Notes: a model not told the origin generated them from the letters alone. A stretch of 64,000 nt of DNA from an uncultured Gammaproteobacteria bacterium (GCA_951812995.1 CATOTD010000001.1:186001-250000), one strand, 5' to 3'. Counted from the first letter of the stretch, positions 55,041-64,000 are shown. Program-made: numbers and translations.

Positions 55041-55457
55041 TTACTCGGTAATTTTTTTCTTAGTCGTTTTTTTCTTAGTCGTTTTTTTCTTAGTCGTTTT
55101 TTTCTTAGTCGTTTTTTTCTTAGTCGTTTTTTTCTTAGTCGTTTCTTTCTTACTGGTTTTACTATCGCTACTAACACTCGGGGTGTTGTCAGCTTCAGGC
55201 CATGAGTTGAAAGGGAATGGACGTTCTTCAGACTTAAATGTTATGTAGTGCAGTATTTGGGAGACGTACTTTGTTAAAGAACCGATAAAGTCAAGTAATG
55301 GGGTATTTAATTCTGCCGTGATCAATTTCATAAAAAATTGAAAGGCAACAATCAGCCAAACCAGGCAAATAACAAAATAAAATATGATGCCATAAATCAG
55401 TATAAACAGGCCACGAGTCCATACATTTATATTCTTGGTGTTCTTTTTAATATCCAT
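55041..55457 (-). CDS. DUF4389 membrane protein with Lys/Thr repeat tail
   Basis: A 138-aa protein. ATG 55457 is preferred (MDIKKNTKNINVWTRGLFIL) because GGAGG lies upstream; the frame is open to 55496. Two membrane helices (residues about 15-50: LIYGIIFYFVICLVWLIVAF) and the DUF4389 end TFKSEERPFPFNSWPEADNT identify it. The C-terminus is a tandem KKTTK-type repeat of about 35 aa encoded by 15-bp units. Function of DUF4389 is unknown. A basic tail might bind nucleic acid or phospholipid (inference). Confidence 0.8.
   Translation of the reverse strand: MDIKKNTKNINVWTRGLFILIYGIIFYFVICLVWLIVAFQFFMKLITAELNTPLLDFIGSLTKYVSQILHYITFKSEERPFPFNSWPEADNTPSVSSDSKTSKKETTKKKTTKKKTTKKKTTKKKTTKKKTTKKKITE
55051..55140 (-). 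repeat. 15-bp tandem repeat in the DUF4389 gene
   Basis: Six near-perfect units GTTTTTTTCTTAGTC (plus-strand view), each encoding five residues of the KKTTK type. Degenerate units flank them on both sides. Each unit contains a T7 run. Copy-number change by whole units keeps the frame; slippage within a T7 run would not. Confidence 0.9.
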
Positions 55458-55688
55458 CTTTACCTCCAGGTTGTTTTTCTTATCTATTGTAGTCAATAAT
55501 TCGTCATGGTGTAGAAAATCGCAATCAATAAATCATTATAATTCCGACAATAACATACGTTTATCCAGTCCAATCCGCCAATAGCGGCATAATCAGCACG
55601 CAGATAAGACCTGATCATGCATCATCTCATGCAAGCGTTTGATAATATGCTAATCTAGCAGTCAAATATTGAACAAAAGTACAACCCA
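55458..55688. other. Divergent intergenic between DUF4389 and the DUF493-lipB genes
   Basis: Non-coding, presumably two divergent promoters. Nothing specific resolved. Confidence 0.35.
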
Positions 55689-55961
55689 ATGCAAGATAAT
55701 CATGATGCCAGCATTATGTCATTTCCCTGTCAGTTTTCCATCAAGGCCATGGGATTGGCAGTCGCTGGATTTGATACGCTGGTAGCTGAAATCGTAAGAA
55801 AACATATCCCTGATTTACCTGAAGATGCTGTAGGGAGTCGCCTCAGTCAGGCAGGCAAATATATTTCTATAACCGTTACTGTGGAAGCGACGAGCAGACA
55901 ACAGTTGGACAATATTTATCTTGAACTAACAGCGCATGAAAAGGTGTTGATGGCAATATGA
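55689..55961 (+). CDS. ybeD: DUF493 (YbeD) family protein
   Basis: A 90-aa protein: SFPCQFSIKAMGLAVAGFDT near the start, VGSRLSQAGKYISITVTVEA and [20 protein letters not shown] at the end, the YbeD pattern with an ACT-like fold. It directly precedes lipB, overlapping it by 4 bp, as in E. coli. A regulatory role in lipoate metabolism is suggested only by context. Confidence 0.92.
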   Translation: MQDNHDASIMSFPCQFSIKAMGLAVAGFDTLVAEIVRKHIPDLPEDAVGSRLSQAGKYISITVTVEATSRQQLDNIYLELTAHEKVLMAI

Positions 55962-56596
55962 CCATACACTTAAAATATCTAGGATTGCAGGATTATCCTA
56001 CAACCTGTAACAGTATGCGTGAATTCAGTGTAAAGCGTGGAGAGCAAACGGATGATCAAATATGGTTTTTAGAGCATTTTCCCGTATATACATTAGGGCT
56101 TGCCGGGAAGACAAGACATTTATTAAATACCGTTGATATTCCAGTGGTAAAAACAGACCGCGGCGGGCAGGTAACGTACCATGGGCCGGGCCAGTTAATT
56201 GCATATTTACTGATTGATTTGCATCGACGTCCCTACGCCATAAAGCAATTTGTGGCATTGATAGAGGAGTCTATCATGCACTGTTTACGTGACTTTGGCG
56301 TTACAGCAGAGCGACAATCAGGGGCACCAGGCATTTATATCAACGGAGAAAAGATTGCGGCATTGGGTGTACGGATAAAAAAAGGCTGTACTTATCATGG
56401 ACTGGCATTAAATGTAGACATGGATCTCAGGCCCTTTGCCGGGATAAACCCCTGTGGTTATGAAGGCATGGTGTGTACTCAGTTAATTGACCATAAGCAA
56501 GATATTCAATTTTCTGAAGTAAAGACGCGCCTATCTAATCACCTGCTTAACTATTTGGATATAAACAGAGATGTTTTGTCTGATGTTGCTTGTTAA
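55958..56596 (+). CDS. lipB: Lipoyl(octanoyl) transferase
   Basis: A 212-aa enzyme moving octanoyl from ACP to lipoyl domains. [20 protein letters not shown] is the substrate loop. The catalytic Lys is in [20 protein letters not shown] and the acyl-Cys in [15 protein letters not shown]. Overlaps ybeD; lipA starts 15 bp after its stop. Confidence 0.95.
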   Translation: MTIHLKYLGLQDYPTTCNSMREFSVKRGEQTDDQIWFLEHFPVYTLGLAGKTRHLLNTVDIPVVKTDRGGQVTYHGPGQLIAYLLIDLHRRPYAIKQFVALIEESIMHCLRDFGVTAERQSGAPGIYINGEKIAALGVRIKKGCTYHGLALNVDMDLRPFAGINPCGYEGMVCTQLIDHKQDIQFSEVKTRLSNHLLNYLDINRDVLSDVAC

Positions 56597-56610
56597 TTAA
56601 AGGACGCTTC

Positions 56611-57570
56611 ATGTATCAAGATAATCTTTATAAACAACCCGCCCGCGATAAACGCGGCAAGCTGAAAACATCTAAAAATCCAGTCAAGATTGTGGTTGGT
56701 GAAGGTAGGCCATCGAGAAAGCCAGACTGGATAAGGGCAAAGGCACCTACCGCTAAAAAAGTATTAGATCTTAAAAAGTTGATACGCGAGCATAAATTAC
56801 ATACCGTTTGCGAAGAGGCTGCCTGTCCCAATATTGGCGAATGTTTTGGTCGCGGTACAGCGACTTTCATGATCATGGGTGATATTTGTACGCGGCGATG
56901 CCCGTTTTGTGATGTCGCGCACGGTAAACCCAAGGGACTTGATCCTGAAGAACCCGCAAATTTGGCGCATGCAATAAAATTAATGCAGTTGCAGTACGTC
57001 GTCATTACTTCAGTTGATCGCGATGACTTATTGGATCGTGGTGCAGGTCATTTCGTTGATTGTATTAATGCCATAAGAGCCACGTGTCCTGCGACAAAAA
57101 TTGAAATACTGGTACCCGATTTTCGATCCAAGATTGATATTGCACTGGATATATTACAAAAAGCACCCCCCGATGTTTTTAATCATAATCTTGAAACAGT
57201 GCCAGACTTGTATCGAAAAGTAAGACCTGGGGCAGACTATGCGGCATCACTCGCGCTGATCAAAAAATTCAAACAAAAAAACCCGGCGGTCCCGACTAAA
57301 TCTGGATTGATGTTGGGGCTTGGAGAGACGATAAAAGACGTTAAACAAGTATTAAAAGACTTAAGAAAAAACGACTGTGATATGCTGACAATTGGACAAT
57401 ATCTGCAACCCGGCCCTTATCATTTGCCCGTCGAACGTTATGTCTGCCCTGCAGCGTTTGAAGATCTGCGCATCTTTGCAACAGGTTTAGGTTTTAATAA
57501 TGTAGCCAGTGCGCCGATGGTGAGATCTTCTTATCATGCTGATTTACAGGCCGTGGGCGGATCTTTTTAG
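56611..57570 (+). CDS. lipA: Lipoyl synthase
   Basis: A 319-aa radical-SAM enzyme inserting two sulfurs into the octanoyl chain. The auxiliary 4Fe-4S cluster motif is [12 protein letters not shown] and the radical-SAM CxxxCxxC is [28 protein letters not shown] and the terminal [16 protein letters not shown] are family features, the Ser near the C-terminus being a cluster ligand. ATG 56611 ([17 protein letters not shown]) with AAAGGA upstream is chosen over an earlier in-frame start. Confidence 0.95.
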   Translation: MYQDNLYKQPARDKRGKLKTSKNPVKIVVGEGRPSRKPDWIRAKAPTAKKVLDLKKLIREHKLHTVCEEAACPNIGECFGRGTATFMIMGDICTRRCPFCDVAHGKPKGLDPEEPANLAHAIKLMQLQYVVITSVDRDDLLDRGAGHFVDCINAIRATCPATKIEILVPDFRSKIDIALDILQKAPPDVFNHNLETVPDLYRKVRPGADYAASLALIKKFKQKNPAVPTKSGLMLGLGETIKDVKQVLKDLRKNDCDMLTIGQYLQPGPYHLPVERYVCPAAFEDLRIFATGLGFNNVASAPMVRSSYHADLQAVGGSF

Positions 57571-57629
57571 ACATTATGCGCAACCAGCATTGTTATTCGC
57601 TATTTAAGTAGGCAATCAGGAAAAATCAT

Positions 57630-58988
57630 TTACTTTTCATGAATCTTGTTAATGATTGCATCGATATCTGCTTTTGCCAGTCGTATGCGGAGCCCATCAC
57701 CTGGGCAAAGATTGCTTGTATTTTTAATGATCGCGCCTGTTTCAAGCGCTGTGACAATAGCATAACCTCTTTCCAGGGTAGCAATAGGGCTGACTGTTTG
57801 CAGTATCTGCGCCAGCCTGGATAGTTCGCTATTATATTTTTCAAGCACCCGCATTATCGCTTTTTCAAACTGCAACTGGAGGTGTTTTACTGTTTCAATT
57901 TGCTGATAAATTGTGTGTGCGGGATTGAGTGCATTTATTTTGTTGTACCATCTGGAGAGTTCAACTTTCCTGGCAGATAAGTTATTTTCAACCTGATATT
58001 TAATCCGCATGGCATACGCATCAGTGCGTTGCATTAATTCAGTAAGTCGTTGTTGCGGATGTGGTAATTGCATCGATAATAATTCAACCCGACGTTGCAG
58101 GTTCTGAATATATTGTTTTTGACGGTGAATTAGTCGTGCTTCGTGATGTTGCAATTTTGCCAGGACTTCAGCGCAGTCAGGACTCACTAACGCTGCTGCC
58201 GTTGATGGTGTTGAAGCCCGATAATCAGCAACGAAGTCGGCAATGGTAAAGTCGACCTCATGCCCTACGCCACTGATAATGGGTATAACCGCATCAAATA
58301 TTGCACGGGCGACGATTTCTTCATTAAATGACCAAAGATCTTCTATGGAGCCACCACCACGCGCCAGAATTAACACATCACACGCCTTACGTTGGTCGGC
58401 GAGATTAATTGCCTCGGCTATTTTTATGGCGGAACCTGCTCCTTGCACGGGCACTGGAAAAATGATCACCTTGCCGTAAGGATAGCGGCGTTTGAGTACA
58501 CTGAGTATATCTTGCACAGCGGCACCTGTTTTGGACGTGATGATGCCGATAGTTTTCGGGAATTGGGGGCATGGTTTCTTATGTGCCTCGGCAAATAAAC
58601 CCTCGGCTGCGAGTTTTTGTTTCAAGGCCTCAAATGCGATTTGTAATGCGCCGGCACCCGCGGGTTTCAATGTTTCGATAATCAGTTGATATTCGCCACG
58701 GCCTTCAAATAATCCAATATTGGCTCGGGCCATTACCTGCATACCATTTTCAGGATTAAAACGCATTCCAGATTGACGATTCTTGAACATGACACATCGA
58801 ACCTGGGCGGTGCTGTCTTTTAAGATGAAGTAGAGATGCCCTGATGCGGGTTTCGCAAGGTTCGACATCTCACCCTGCACCCAGATTGCCGGAAAGACAT
58901 CTTCAAGCACACTTTTTACCTGACGATTTAGACGGCTGACTGTGTAAACATCATTGCTATCGGGTAATTTATTTTTATTGGATACCAT
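57630..58988 (-). CDS. xseA: Exodeoxyribonuclease VII large subunit
   Basis: A 452-aa nuclease subunit. The N-terminal OB fold has YTVSRLNRQVKSVLEDVFPA and WVQGEMSNLAKPASGHLYFI; the catalytic region has GIITSKTGAAVQDILSVLKR, LILARGGGSIEDLWSFNEE, VISGVGHEVDFTIADFVADY and RASTPSTAAALVSPD. A long helical C-terminus with ATLERGYAIVTALETGAII follows. It is divergent from guaB, as in many gammaproteobacteria. Confidence 0.95.
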   Translation of the reverse strand: MVSNKNKLPDSNDVYTVSRLNRQVKSVLEDVFPAIWVQGEMSNLAKPASGHLYFILKDSTAQVRCVMFKNRQSGMRFNPENGMQVMARANIGLFEGRGEYQLIIETLKPAGAGALQIAFEALKQKLAAEGLFAEAHKKPCPQFPKTIGIITSKTGAAVQDILSVLKRRYPYGKVIIFPVPVQGAGSAIKIAEAINLADQRKACDVLILARGGGSIEDLWSFNEEIVARAIFDAVIPIISGVGHEVDFTIADFVADYRASTPSTAAALVSPDCAEVLAKLQHHEARLIHRQKQYIQNLQRRVELLSMQLPHPQQRLTELMQRTDAYAMRIKYQVENNLSARKVELSRWYNKINALNPAHTIYQQIETVKHLQLQFEKAIMRVLEKYNSELSRLAQILQTVSPIATLERGYAIVTALETGAIIKNTSNLCPGDGLRIRLAKADIDAIINKIHEK

Positions 58989-59033
58989 GCTTTTATATTA
59001 AGGGAAAAATAGGCTGAACAAAATATTAGCGGT

Positions 59034-59061
59034 TTGTCGTTATGCGAGTTGGGACTATAAT
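59034..59061 (+). promoter_or_regulatory. Likely sigma-70 promoter of guaB
   Basis: TTGTCG (59034-59039) and TATAAT (59056-59061) with a 16-bp spacer, about 30 bp before the guaB ATG at 59093. The -10 is a perfect consensus. Confidence 0.6.
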
Positions 59062-59092
59062 TGCCAGTCAATTTATTTAATATATACCTGCC

Positions 59093-59374
59093 ATGATTAT
59101 TGCCGAAGAAGCACTTACCTTTGATGATGTTTTATTAATGCCGAATTATTCTGCCATCTTGCCGCACGAAACCTCATTACAAACCCTGTTGACACGCGAC
59201 ATAACCCTGAACATTCCAATAATATCGGCGGCCATGGATACGGTGACTGAATCTGGTCTGGCAATCGCCTTGGCGCAGGCGGGTGGGATCGGCATTATTC
59301 ATAAAAATATGAGCCCTGAATCGCAGGCGAGGAATGTACAGCGCGTAAAAAAATATGAGAGCGGCGTGATCAAA
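59093..59374 (+). pseudogene. guaB: IMP dehydrogenase, truncated by IS-B4
   Basis: The first 94 codons of gua[61 protein letters not shown] and [10 protein letters not shown]. The gene stops at the IS-B4 end, so the CBS pair, catalytic Cys loop and most of the barrel are absent. IMP dehydrogenase makes XMP for guanine nucleotide synthesis and is normally needed without guanine salvage. No 3' part is in the window. Confidence 0.93.
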
Positions 59375-60746
59375 GAGTTATAACCGAATCTGGTGTCTGA
59401 ATAGGTTGAAGTATGCGGCGTGCCTTGCTGGAATCGGTTTTGTCTAGCAATCAAAAGTAACAAGAGGAGTACGCCACACATGACAAACAATACTGTGATT
59501 GATCTGGGTACACCAGAGGGCATTGATCCACTGACAGAGTTACTCAGATCTGGTGCGAAGCAGTTAATCACCGAAGCTGTCCAGGCAGAGCCAGATGCGT
59601 TGATGACGCAGTATGATGATCAAAAAACGGCTGACGGACGACAGCGCGTTGTCCGCAGTGGCCATCATCCCGAACGAGAGGTGATTACAGGGCTTGGCAA
59701 GGTCAGCGTTGAGGTGCCGAAGATTTGTCACCGTGAAGGTACGCCAGAATGTTTTCAATCTCTGGTTGTACCGCCCTACATCCGGCGCACAGCGACCCTG
59801 GATGCGGCGATTCCCTGGCTTTATTTGAAAGGTGTTTCGAGTGGTCAGATGCAAAGTGCACTGGAAGCGATTGTCGGACTGGAGGCTAAAGGGCTGTCGG
59901 CCAATGTCGTGGGTTGTTTGAAACGGCAATGGGAAGCTACATACAAGCAATGGTGTACACGTTCCGTGGCGGATGAATGGGTCTATATCTGGACTGATGG
60001 CATCTACAGTGGTCTTCGAGGCGACGATGGCCGATTGTGCTGTCTGGTTATCATCGGCGTGAACAGCCGCGGTCAGAAGCACTTTCTGTCGATTGAAGAG
60101 GGTGTCAGGGAATCGAAACAGCGCTGGCGAGCAGTGTTGTTGTCGTTGCAACAAAGAGGCTTGGGTCAGCCCCGAAGCTGGCCATTGGCGATGGTGCTTT
60201 GGGTTTCTGGGCAGCCCTTGAGGCAGTGTATCCAGAGACTGATGTGCAACGTTGCTGGATGCACAAGACCGGCAATGTGCTGAACTATCTGCCCAAGTCT
60301 GTTCAGGAGAAAGCAAAGCAGGGTCTGGATGGCAGAGGGCCGCGTTGACGCAGAGCAGGTGTTCGATGACTTTGAGGAACGTTTCGGTGCAAAGTATCCC
60401 AAGGCAGTGGCATGCTTATCGAAAGACCGTGATGCGTTGCTGGCATTTTATGACTTTCCAGCAGAGCACTGGAGCCACATCAGGACAACGAATGTCACCC
60501 CGTCGAGATTTGCGACAATCCGGCATAGAACACGCCAGGCCAAAGGTTGTGTCACGCGGAATACGATGCTGACGATGATCTACAAGATGGGATTATGCGC
60601 CGAAGATTCCTGGCGCAAATTGAGAGGCTTCAGACACTTGGCAAAGGTGATTGAAGGCGTGAAGCTTAAAGATGGAATCGAGGTCACTGAGAACGACAAG
60701 GCAGCCGCATGATTAACTTGTTAGACACTACTTTTGACAACAGCTC
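59375..60746 (+). mobile_element. IS-B4, inserted in guaB
   Basis: Left end GAGTTATAACCGAATCTGGT at 59375 inside guaB, right end (inward) GAGCTGTTGTCAAAAGTAGT at 60746. The right flank is not guaB but the middle of an IS-A transposase, so this copy is a recombination junction between an IS-B in guaB and an IS-B in IS-A. Confidence 0.87.
59480..60712 (+). pseudogene. IS256-family transposase (IS-B4), frameshifted
   Basis: ATG 59480 (MTNNTVIDLGTPEGIDPLTE). It is longer in frame than the other IS-B copies: it passes WVYIWTDGIYSGLRGDDGRL and HFLSIEEGVRESKQRWRAVL, then frameshifts near 60165 (GLGQP). An 11-bp deletion around DGRGPR gives a second shift. The C-terminal AEHWSHIRTTNVTPSRFATI frame is intact to 60712. 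Confidence 0.85.
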
Positions 60747-61607
60747 ATCGGTCTGACGGGTGGAGGATGTCACCGCAGCATTGTGGGGTACCCGTGTCAG
60801 CTTAGGGACTATTTCAAAGCTCAACCAGCGTATCTATGGGCAGATTGAAGAGTGGCGTAATCGCCCCATAGGGAGTGATTTCCCTTATGTATACCTGGAC
60901 GGTGTTGTGCTCAAACGCAGTTGGGGCGGTGCAGTGAAGAACGTTTCTGTTCTAGTCGCCATAGGTGTTGGGGACGATGGCTACCACCGCATTCCAGGGA
61001 TTGTTGAAGGGACTAAGGAGGATAAGGCGGGATGGTCAGGATCCCTGCGTCATTTGCAGGCACGCGGTCTCAAGGGCATCAGGTTGGTGCTCAGTGATGC
61101 CTGTCTTGGGCGCCAGGAGTCGATAGGTGACTTCTACCCTGATGCTGGCTGGCAGCGTTGTATTGTGCACTGCTACCGCAACGTCTTCAGTCATGTGTCT
61201 CGTGGTCGTGTCAAAGAAGTCTCTCGCATGTTGCAGGCTATCCATGCATCTGAATATCTGGAATCTGCCAGGCATAAGGCCACGGAGGTCGAGAAGAAAC
61301 TCAGGGACATGAAGTTATCGAGTGCGGCGGATTGGCTGGGTAGTGCATGGAAGAGACCCTGACGTATTATCGGTTTCTGGCAGAGCACTGGATTCGCATT
61401 CGGACTAACAATCCTTTGGAGCGGATTATTCGAGAAATCAGGCGGCGAACACGAGTAGTGTGTGCATTCCCGGATGGCAACTCGGCGTTGATGCTTTGTG
61501 CGGCAAGGCTAAGACACATCGCGGGGAGCTAGTGGGGAACGCGGACATATCTGAACATGGATTTGCTCCAAGAGATGGATAAAGAAAAGGATTTTCAGAT
61601 CGCGTAA
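60747..61607 (+). pseudogene. IS-A4 transposase fragment
   Basis: Reads RVEDVTAALWGTRVSLGTIS, YVYLDGVVLKRSWGG and SDACLGRQESIGDFYP, then the shared frameshift after SAWKRP, the C-terminal IRIRTNNPLERIIREIRRRT frame, and the shared TAG after HIAGS. Stop at 61605-61607. Confidence 0.82.
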
Positions 61608-61662
61608 CAACCAGATTTAAGGGAAAGCCAAATCAGAAAGTGCGAAAGATTATTGACACTAC
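60747..61662 (+). mobile_element. IS-A4 fragment joined to IS-B4
   Basis: The 3' two-thirds of IS-A in plus orientation, ending GATTATTGACACTAC at 61662. The 5' third is absent: the fragment starts abruptly at the IS-B4 end within the transposase. Confidence 0.85.
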
Positions 61663-61785
61663 CTTTATGATTGGATAAGTAATTGTATATAATATGCTTA
61701 ATTATTAACCGATCAGTATTTAAATATAAAAATGGATTGTAAATTATTGATAATAAATATATAATTAATTACTTTGCTTATTTAA
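61663..61785. other. AT-rich spacer between IS-A4 and IS-C2
   Basis: Very AT-rich, non-coding; ends in the TTAA target duplication of IS-C2. Confidence 0.4.
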
Positions 61786-62883
61786 GGAACATCTGATCAA
61801 TTAAGGATTTTCAAGCAAGTGGGCATCACTGTGCTCGATAGTAGCGAGCATTGAACGTCTTGCACATTACGCTCTTTCATTTCTCTTGTCCCGGCCTACT
61901 GTTTTCAGCTATCGCCCCTATTCCAGGCGTACTAAGCCACTGATAGCCGTAATAATTGTTTCTTTGATAGCATAAGATTAATCAGGGCACAGTGGGCAAA
62001 CAGGTGGTTCGCATTCTTGCCTGGCCCTTTGAATCTGACTTTGGTAAATCCATATTGTCGCTGCATGATATGAAAGACATGCTCAACCTTGGCACGGACT
62101 TTGGATTTGTGCCGGTTTTTAGCCTTGTCCTGTTCGGTCAGTTTGCGGTGACGTGAGCCTTTGACCTGGGTGTAGTCTTTTACCTTGGGGTCATTATCCT
62201 TGAGTACGGATTGCTGACCCGCATAGGCACTATCTCCCCAAAGACGGGTCTCTTCTCCATGCAGCAGGTCTCCAGGTACCTGTGAGTCGTGGACATTGGC
62301 TGGTGTGGCAACAACAGAGTGTATCAGTTTGGTTTTGCTATCCACACCGATGTGTGCCTTCATGCCAAAGTACCATGGCTTGCCTTGTTTGGTCTGATGC
62401 CTATCAGGGTCACGGGTGTTGCTTTTGTTCTTGGTGGCGGTAGGCGCATTGATGATGGTCGCATCAACAATAGTGCCTTTGGATACTTTCATGCCGTTTT
62501 CCTCCAGATAGACGGCAACAGCATCAAACAGGGCAACTCCGAGCTTGTTCTCCTCCAGTAGATGACGGCATTGACAGCGGGTGGTTGCATCTGGCACGGG
62601 TTCCTGACCTAAGTCTATCTGGGCAAAACACCGCATGGCAGGTGTGTCATATAAAGCCGCTTCTGTGGCAGGATCAGATAAGGCAAACCAGTGTTGCAGG
62701 AAGTAGATTCTCAGCATGCGTTCCAGGCCCACCGGACGGCGACCAGCAGGGGTTGGGGTAATGAGGCTCAATTACTGCAGTCAGCGCTTGCCAGGGAATG
62801 AGCTGATTCATCTCTTCGAGAAATATCTCTTTGCGTGTCTGCTTGCGGTATTATCGCATATTATGGCATTAATCAGAGGTTTC
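61786..62883 (-). mobile_element. IS-C2, IS5-family element, partly deleted
   Basis: 1098 bp, flanked by TTAA on both sides (61782-61785 and 62884-62887). Compared with IS-C1 it lost 5 bp near 62747, about 67 bp between two GCGGTATT direct repeats near 62845, and about 10 bp close to the right end. It lies in the 3' part of tupA. Confidence 0.9.
61932..62840 (-). pseudogene. IS5-family transposase (IS-C2), N-terminally broken
   Basis: The catalytic part matches IS-C1 (GTIVDATIINAPTATKN; ETRLWGDSAYAGQQ; KVRAKVEHVFHIMQRQYGFT). The 5-bp deletion near 62747 shifts the N-terminal codons out of frame, and the start region was removed by the 67-bp deletion. Inactive, but it could be moved by IS-C1 transposase. 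Confidence 0.87.
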
Positions 62884-63641
62884 TTAATGATTGCTTGTGC
62901 TTTGGCACCCGTTAAAAACTTAATGTATTGTTCTGCCAGCCGATTATTGACGTGACTATGGCGTTTCGGATTAACCGCAATCACATGGTAGGGGTTATAT
63001 AAGACAGCGTCGCCCTGGTATTGAATAGTCAGATTTATTTTATCTTTAAAGGCTAGGTAAGTGCCACGATCCGTTAGTGTGTATGCTTGCATGTCGTCTG
63101 CCAATAACAATACCGATGCCATGCCTGCGCCTGCTTGTACGTACCAGTCTGGTTTAGGCCATAGATTATTGTCTTGCCAAAGCAATAATTCTTTTTGATG
63201 TGTGCCGGAGTTGTCACCTCTTGAAATAAATTGACTACCCGCAGTATAGATATTATTGAATGCATCAAATATAGAATTTGCCCGCATTGTATTTGCTGGA
63301 TCATTTGCCGGACCCAGCAAAATGAAATCATTATGCATCACTGGATAACGTTTAATCCCATGCCCCGCACTTATAAACTGCGCCTCATCTTCTGGAACAT
63401 GCGTCAACAATACATCAACATCACCCTGTTCGCCCAAACGCAAAGCTTGGCTGGAACTGGTTGTAATAATATTGATTTTTACACGGTGTTCTTTTTCAAA
63501 AACTGGATTTAATAATGACATTAAACCAGAATTTTCTGTTGTCGTTGTTATCGCCAGACGTAACGTGTTGGCTTCAGCATGTGTCAAAGAAAATATTGAA
63601 CACAAGAACAACGCCATGTTGAGTTTTCGGATAATCTGCAT
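62884..63641 (-). pseudogene. tupA: Tungstate-binding protein, 5' part, truncated by IS-C2
   Basis: The periplasmic binding protein of a tungstate-type ABC transporter. ATG 63641 (MQIIRKLNMALFLCSIFSLT) gives a signal peptide ending near THAEA. The mature part reads LRLAITTTTENSGLMSLLNP (TTTxxSG oxyanion loop), DVLLTHVPEDEAQFISAGHG, MHNDFILLGPANDPA, FISRGDNSGTHQKELLLWQ and QAYTLTDRGTYLAF, all TupA hallmarks. It ends ...TGAKAQAII at the IS. The missing C-terminus is next to tupB at 30170-30222. Confidence 0.9.
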
Positions 63642-63730
63642 AATTTTATCACATGATAATGCAACGTCTTTGCTTGACTTGAATATTATAGTAATTATGC
63701 TTTTAGCGAGTACGAAAACAAACCACTCGG

Positions 63731-63898
63731 ATGAAGACTGAAATTGCAACAAATATTAATGGCTATCAGAAAACCCGTAAATTTAAATTACTGATGGATG
63801 CTATCTTTAAGCATGCGGGCCTGGATCAATCACAGACATATTTCGCCCTGGCATTGTATTCACGGCTATACGGAAAAACCATAGAACGTGTCGCTTAA
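63731..63898 (+). CDS. Small 55-aa hypothetical protein
   Basis: The open frame MKTEIATNINGYQKTRKFKL continues DAIFKHAGLDQSQTYFALAL and ends GKTIERVA, TAA at 63896-63898. It is basic and probably helical, has no signal peptide, and lies between divergent tupA and the start of miaB 36 bp downstream, so it may be co-transcribed with miaB. Family not recognised. No strong Shine-Dalgarno is visible, so expression is uncertain. Confidence 0.4.
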   Translation: MKTEIATNINGYQKTRKFKLLMDAIFKHAGLDQSQTYFALALYSRLYGKTIERVA

Positions 63899-63934
63899 CT
63901 AGCTCCTTTTTAACCGCTGTAAACTGGATAATTA

Positions 63935-64000
63935 ATGCACCAAAAACTATACATCAAGACCCTGGGATGTCAGATGAACGAGTACGATTCAGCCAAAATG
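63935..64000 (+). CDS. miaB: tRNA-2-methylthio-N6-dimethylallyladenosine synthase, N-terminus
   Basis: The first 22 codons read MHQKLYIKTLGCQMNEYDSA then KM and run off the window. 'IKTLGCQMNEYDS' is the start of the MiaB methylthiotransferase UPF0004 domain, with the first cluster-ligand Cys in GCQMN. The enzyme thiomethylates i6A37 in tRNAs. Confidence 0.88.
   Translation, partial: MHQKLYIKTLGCQMNEYDSAKM

Noticed and set aside
55051..55140. CRISPR-like array
   Set aside because: The 15-bp units are contiguous with no spacers and are in frame inside a protein gene. No CRISPR array was found in the window.
59375..60746. Simple insertion of IS-B4 into guaB
   Set aside because: The right flank is IS-A sequence, not guaB, and there is no target duplication, so the junction is a recombinant.
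30223..62883. Classical composite transposon formed by IS-C1 and IS-C2
   Set aside because: The 30-kb interior carries essential core genes, IS-C2 is defective, and the whole unit is not flanked by one shared target duplication (CTAA outside IS-C1, TTAA outside IS-C2). Recombination or misassembly is more likely than composite transposition.

Overview
The window is a chromosomal segment of a non-enteric gammaproteobacterium. The evidence is purM-DUF2066-perM-hda synteny, an rpoN/hpf/ptsN/rapZ cluster that also carries HPr kinase, a birA-coaX-SPOR-tRNA block, rpoZ-gmk-yicC, and DUF493-lipB-lipA. Coding DNA looks only moderately GC-rich. Species cannot be named from the sequence. Dense IS relics and many broken genes suggest a genome in a decay phase, as in host-associated or bottlenecked lineages (inference).

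Layout. 1-3626: a nuclease-like gene cut by a decayed IS256-family element (here IS-A), then a second, distinct IS256-family element (IS-B). 4055-8921: purM, DUF2066, perM, hda, wrbA, arsC. 9364-16785: a minus-strand cluster, in transcription order lptB, rpoN, hpf, ptsN, hprK, rapZ, EIIA-Man, ptsH, ptsI, which is a regulatory phosphotransferase system with no sugar permease nearby. 16813-21638: a nested IS island (IS-E containing IS-A containing IS-B, then IS-D). 21952-27187: a TtpC-type TonB energising operon. 27264-28295: relics of acetoacetyl-CoA synthetase and HMG-CoA lyase. 28446-30222: tupC, tupB and the tail of tupA, bounded by an intact IS5-family element (IS-C1). 31511-35018: more nested IS copies and an IS1595-type relic.

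35697-50786 is largely intact: VWA-FHA protein, birA, coaX, SPOR protein, tRNA-Thr(TGT), a TPR protein paired with an L,D-transpeptidase, ubiA/ubiC, recG, ridA, spoT, rpoZ, gmk, yicC. 51199-55018 is a gene-cassette array with five attC-like sites and no integrase in the window; it is interrupted by IS-D2. 55041-58988: DUF4389 protein with a 15-bp tandem repeat, DUF493, lipB, lipA, xseA. 59093-62883: guaB cut after about 94 codons by IS-B, fused to an IS-A fragment, then IS-C2. 62884-64000: the 5' part of tupA, a 55-aa ORF, and the start of miaB.

Most notable: (i) tupA is split exactly at an IS5-type target site and its halves lie about 32.7 kb apart, so 30.4 kb carrying many core genes sits between two direct IS-C copies; (ii) the integrase-less cassette array; (iii) a dispersed G-rich pentanucleotide repeat, three of whose five copies end in the same tail; (iv) IS copies that transposed after their transposases were already inactivated.
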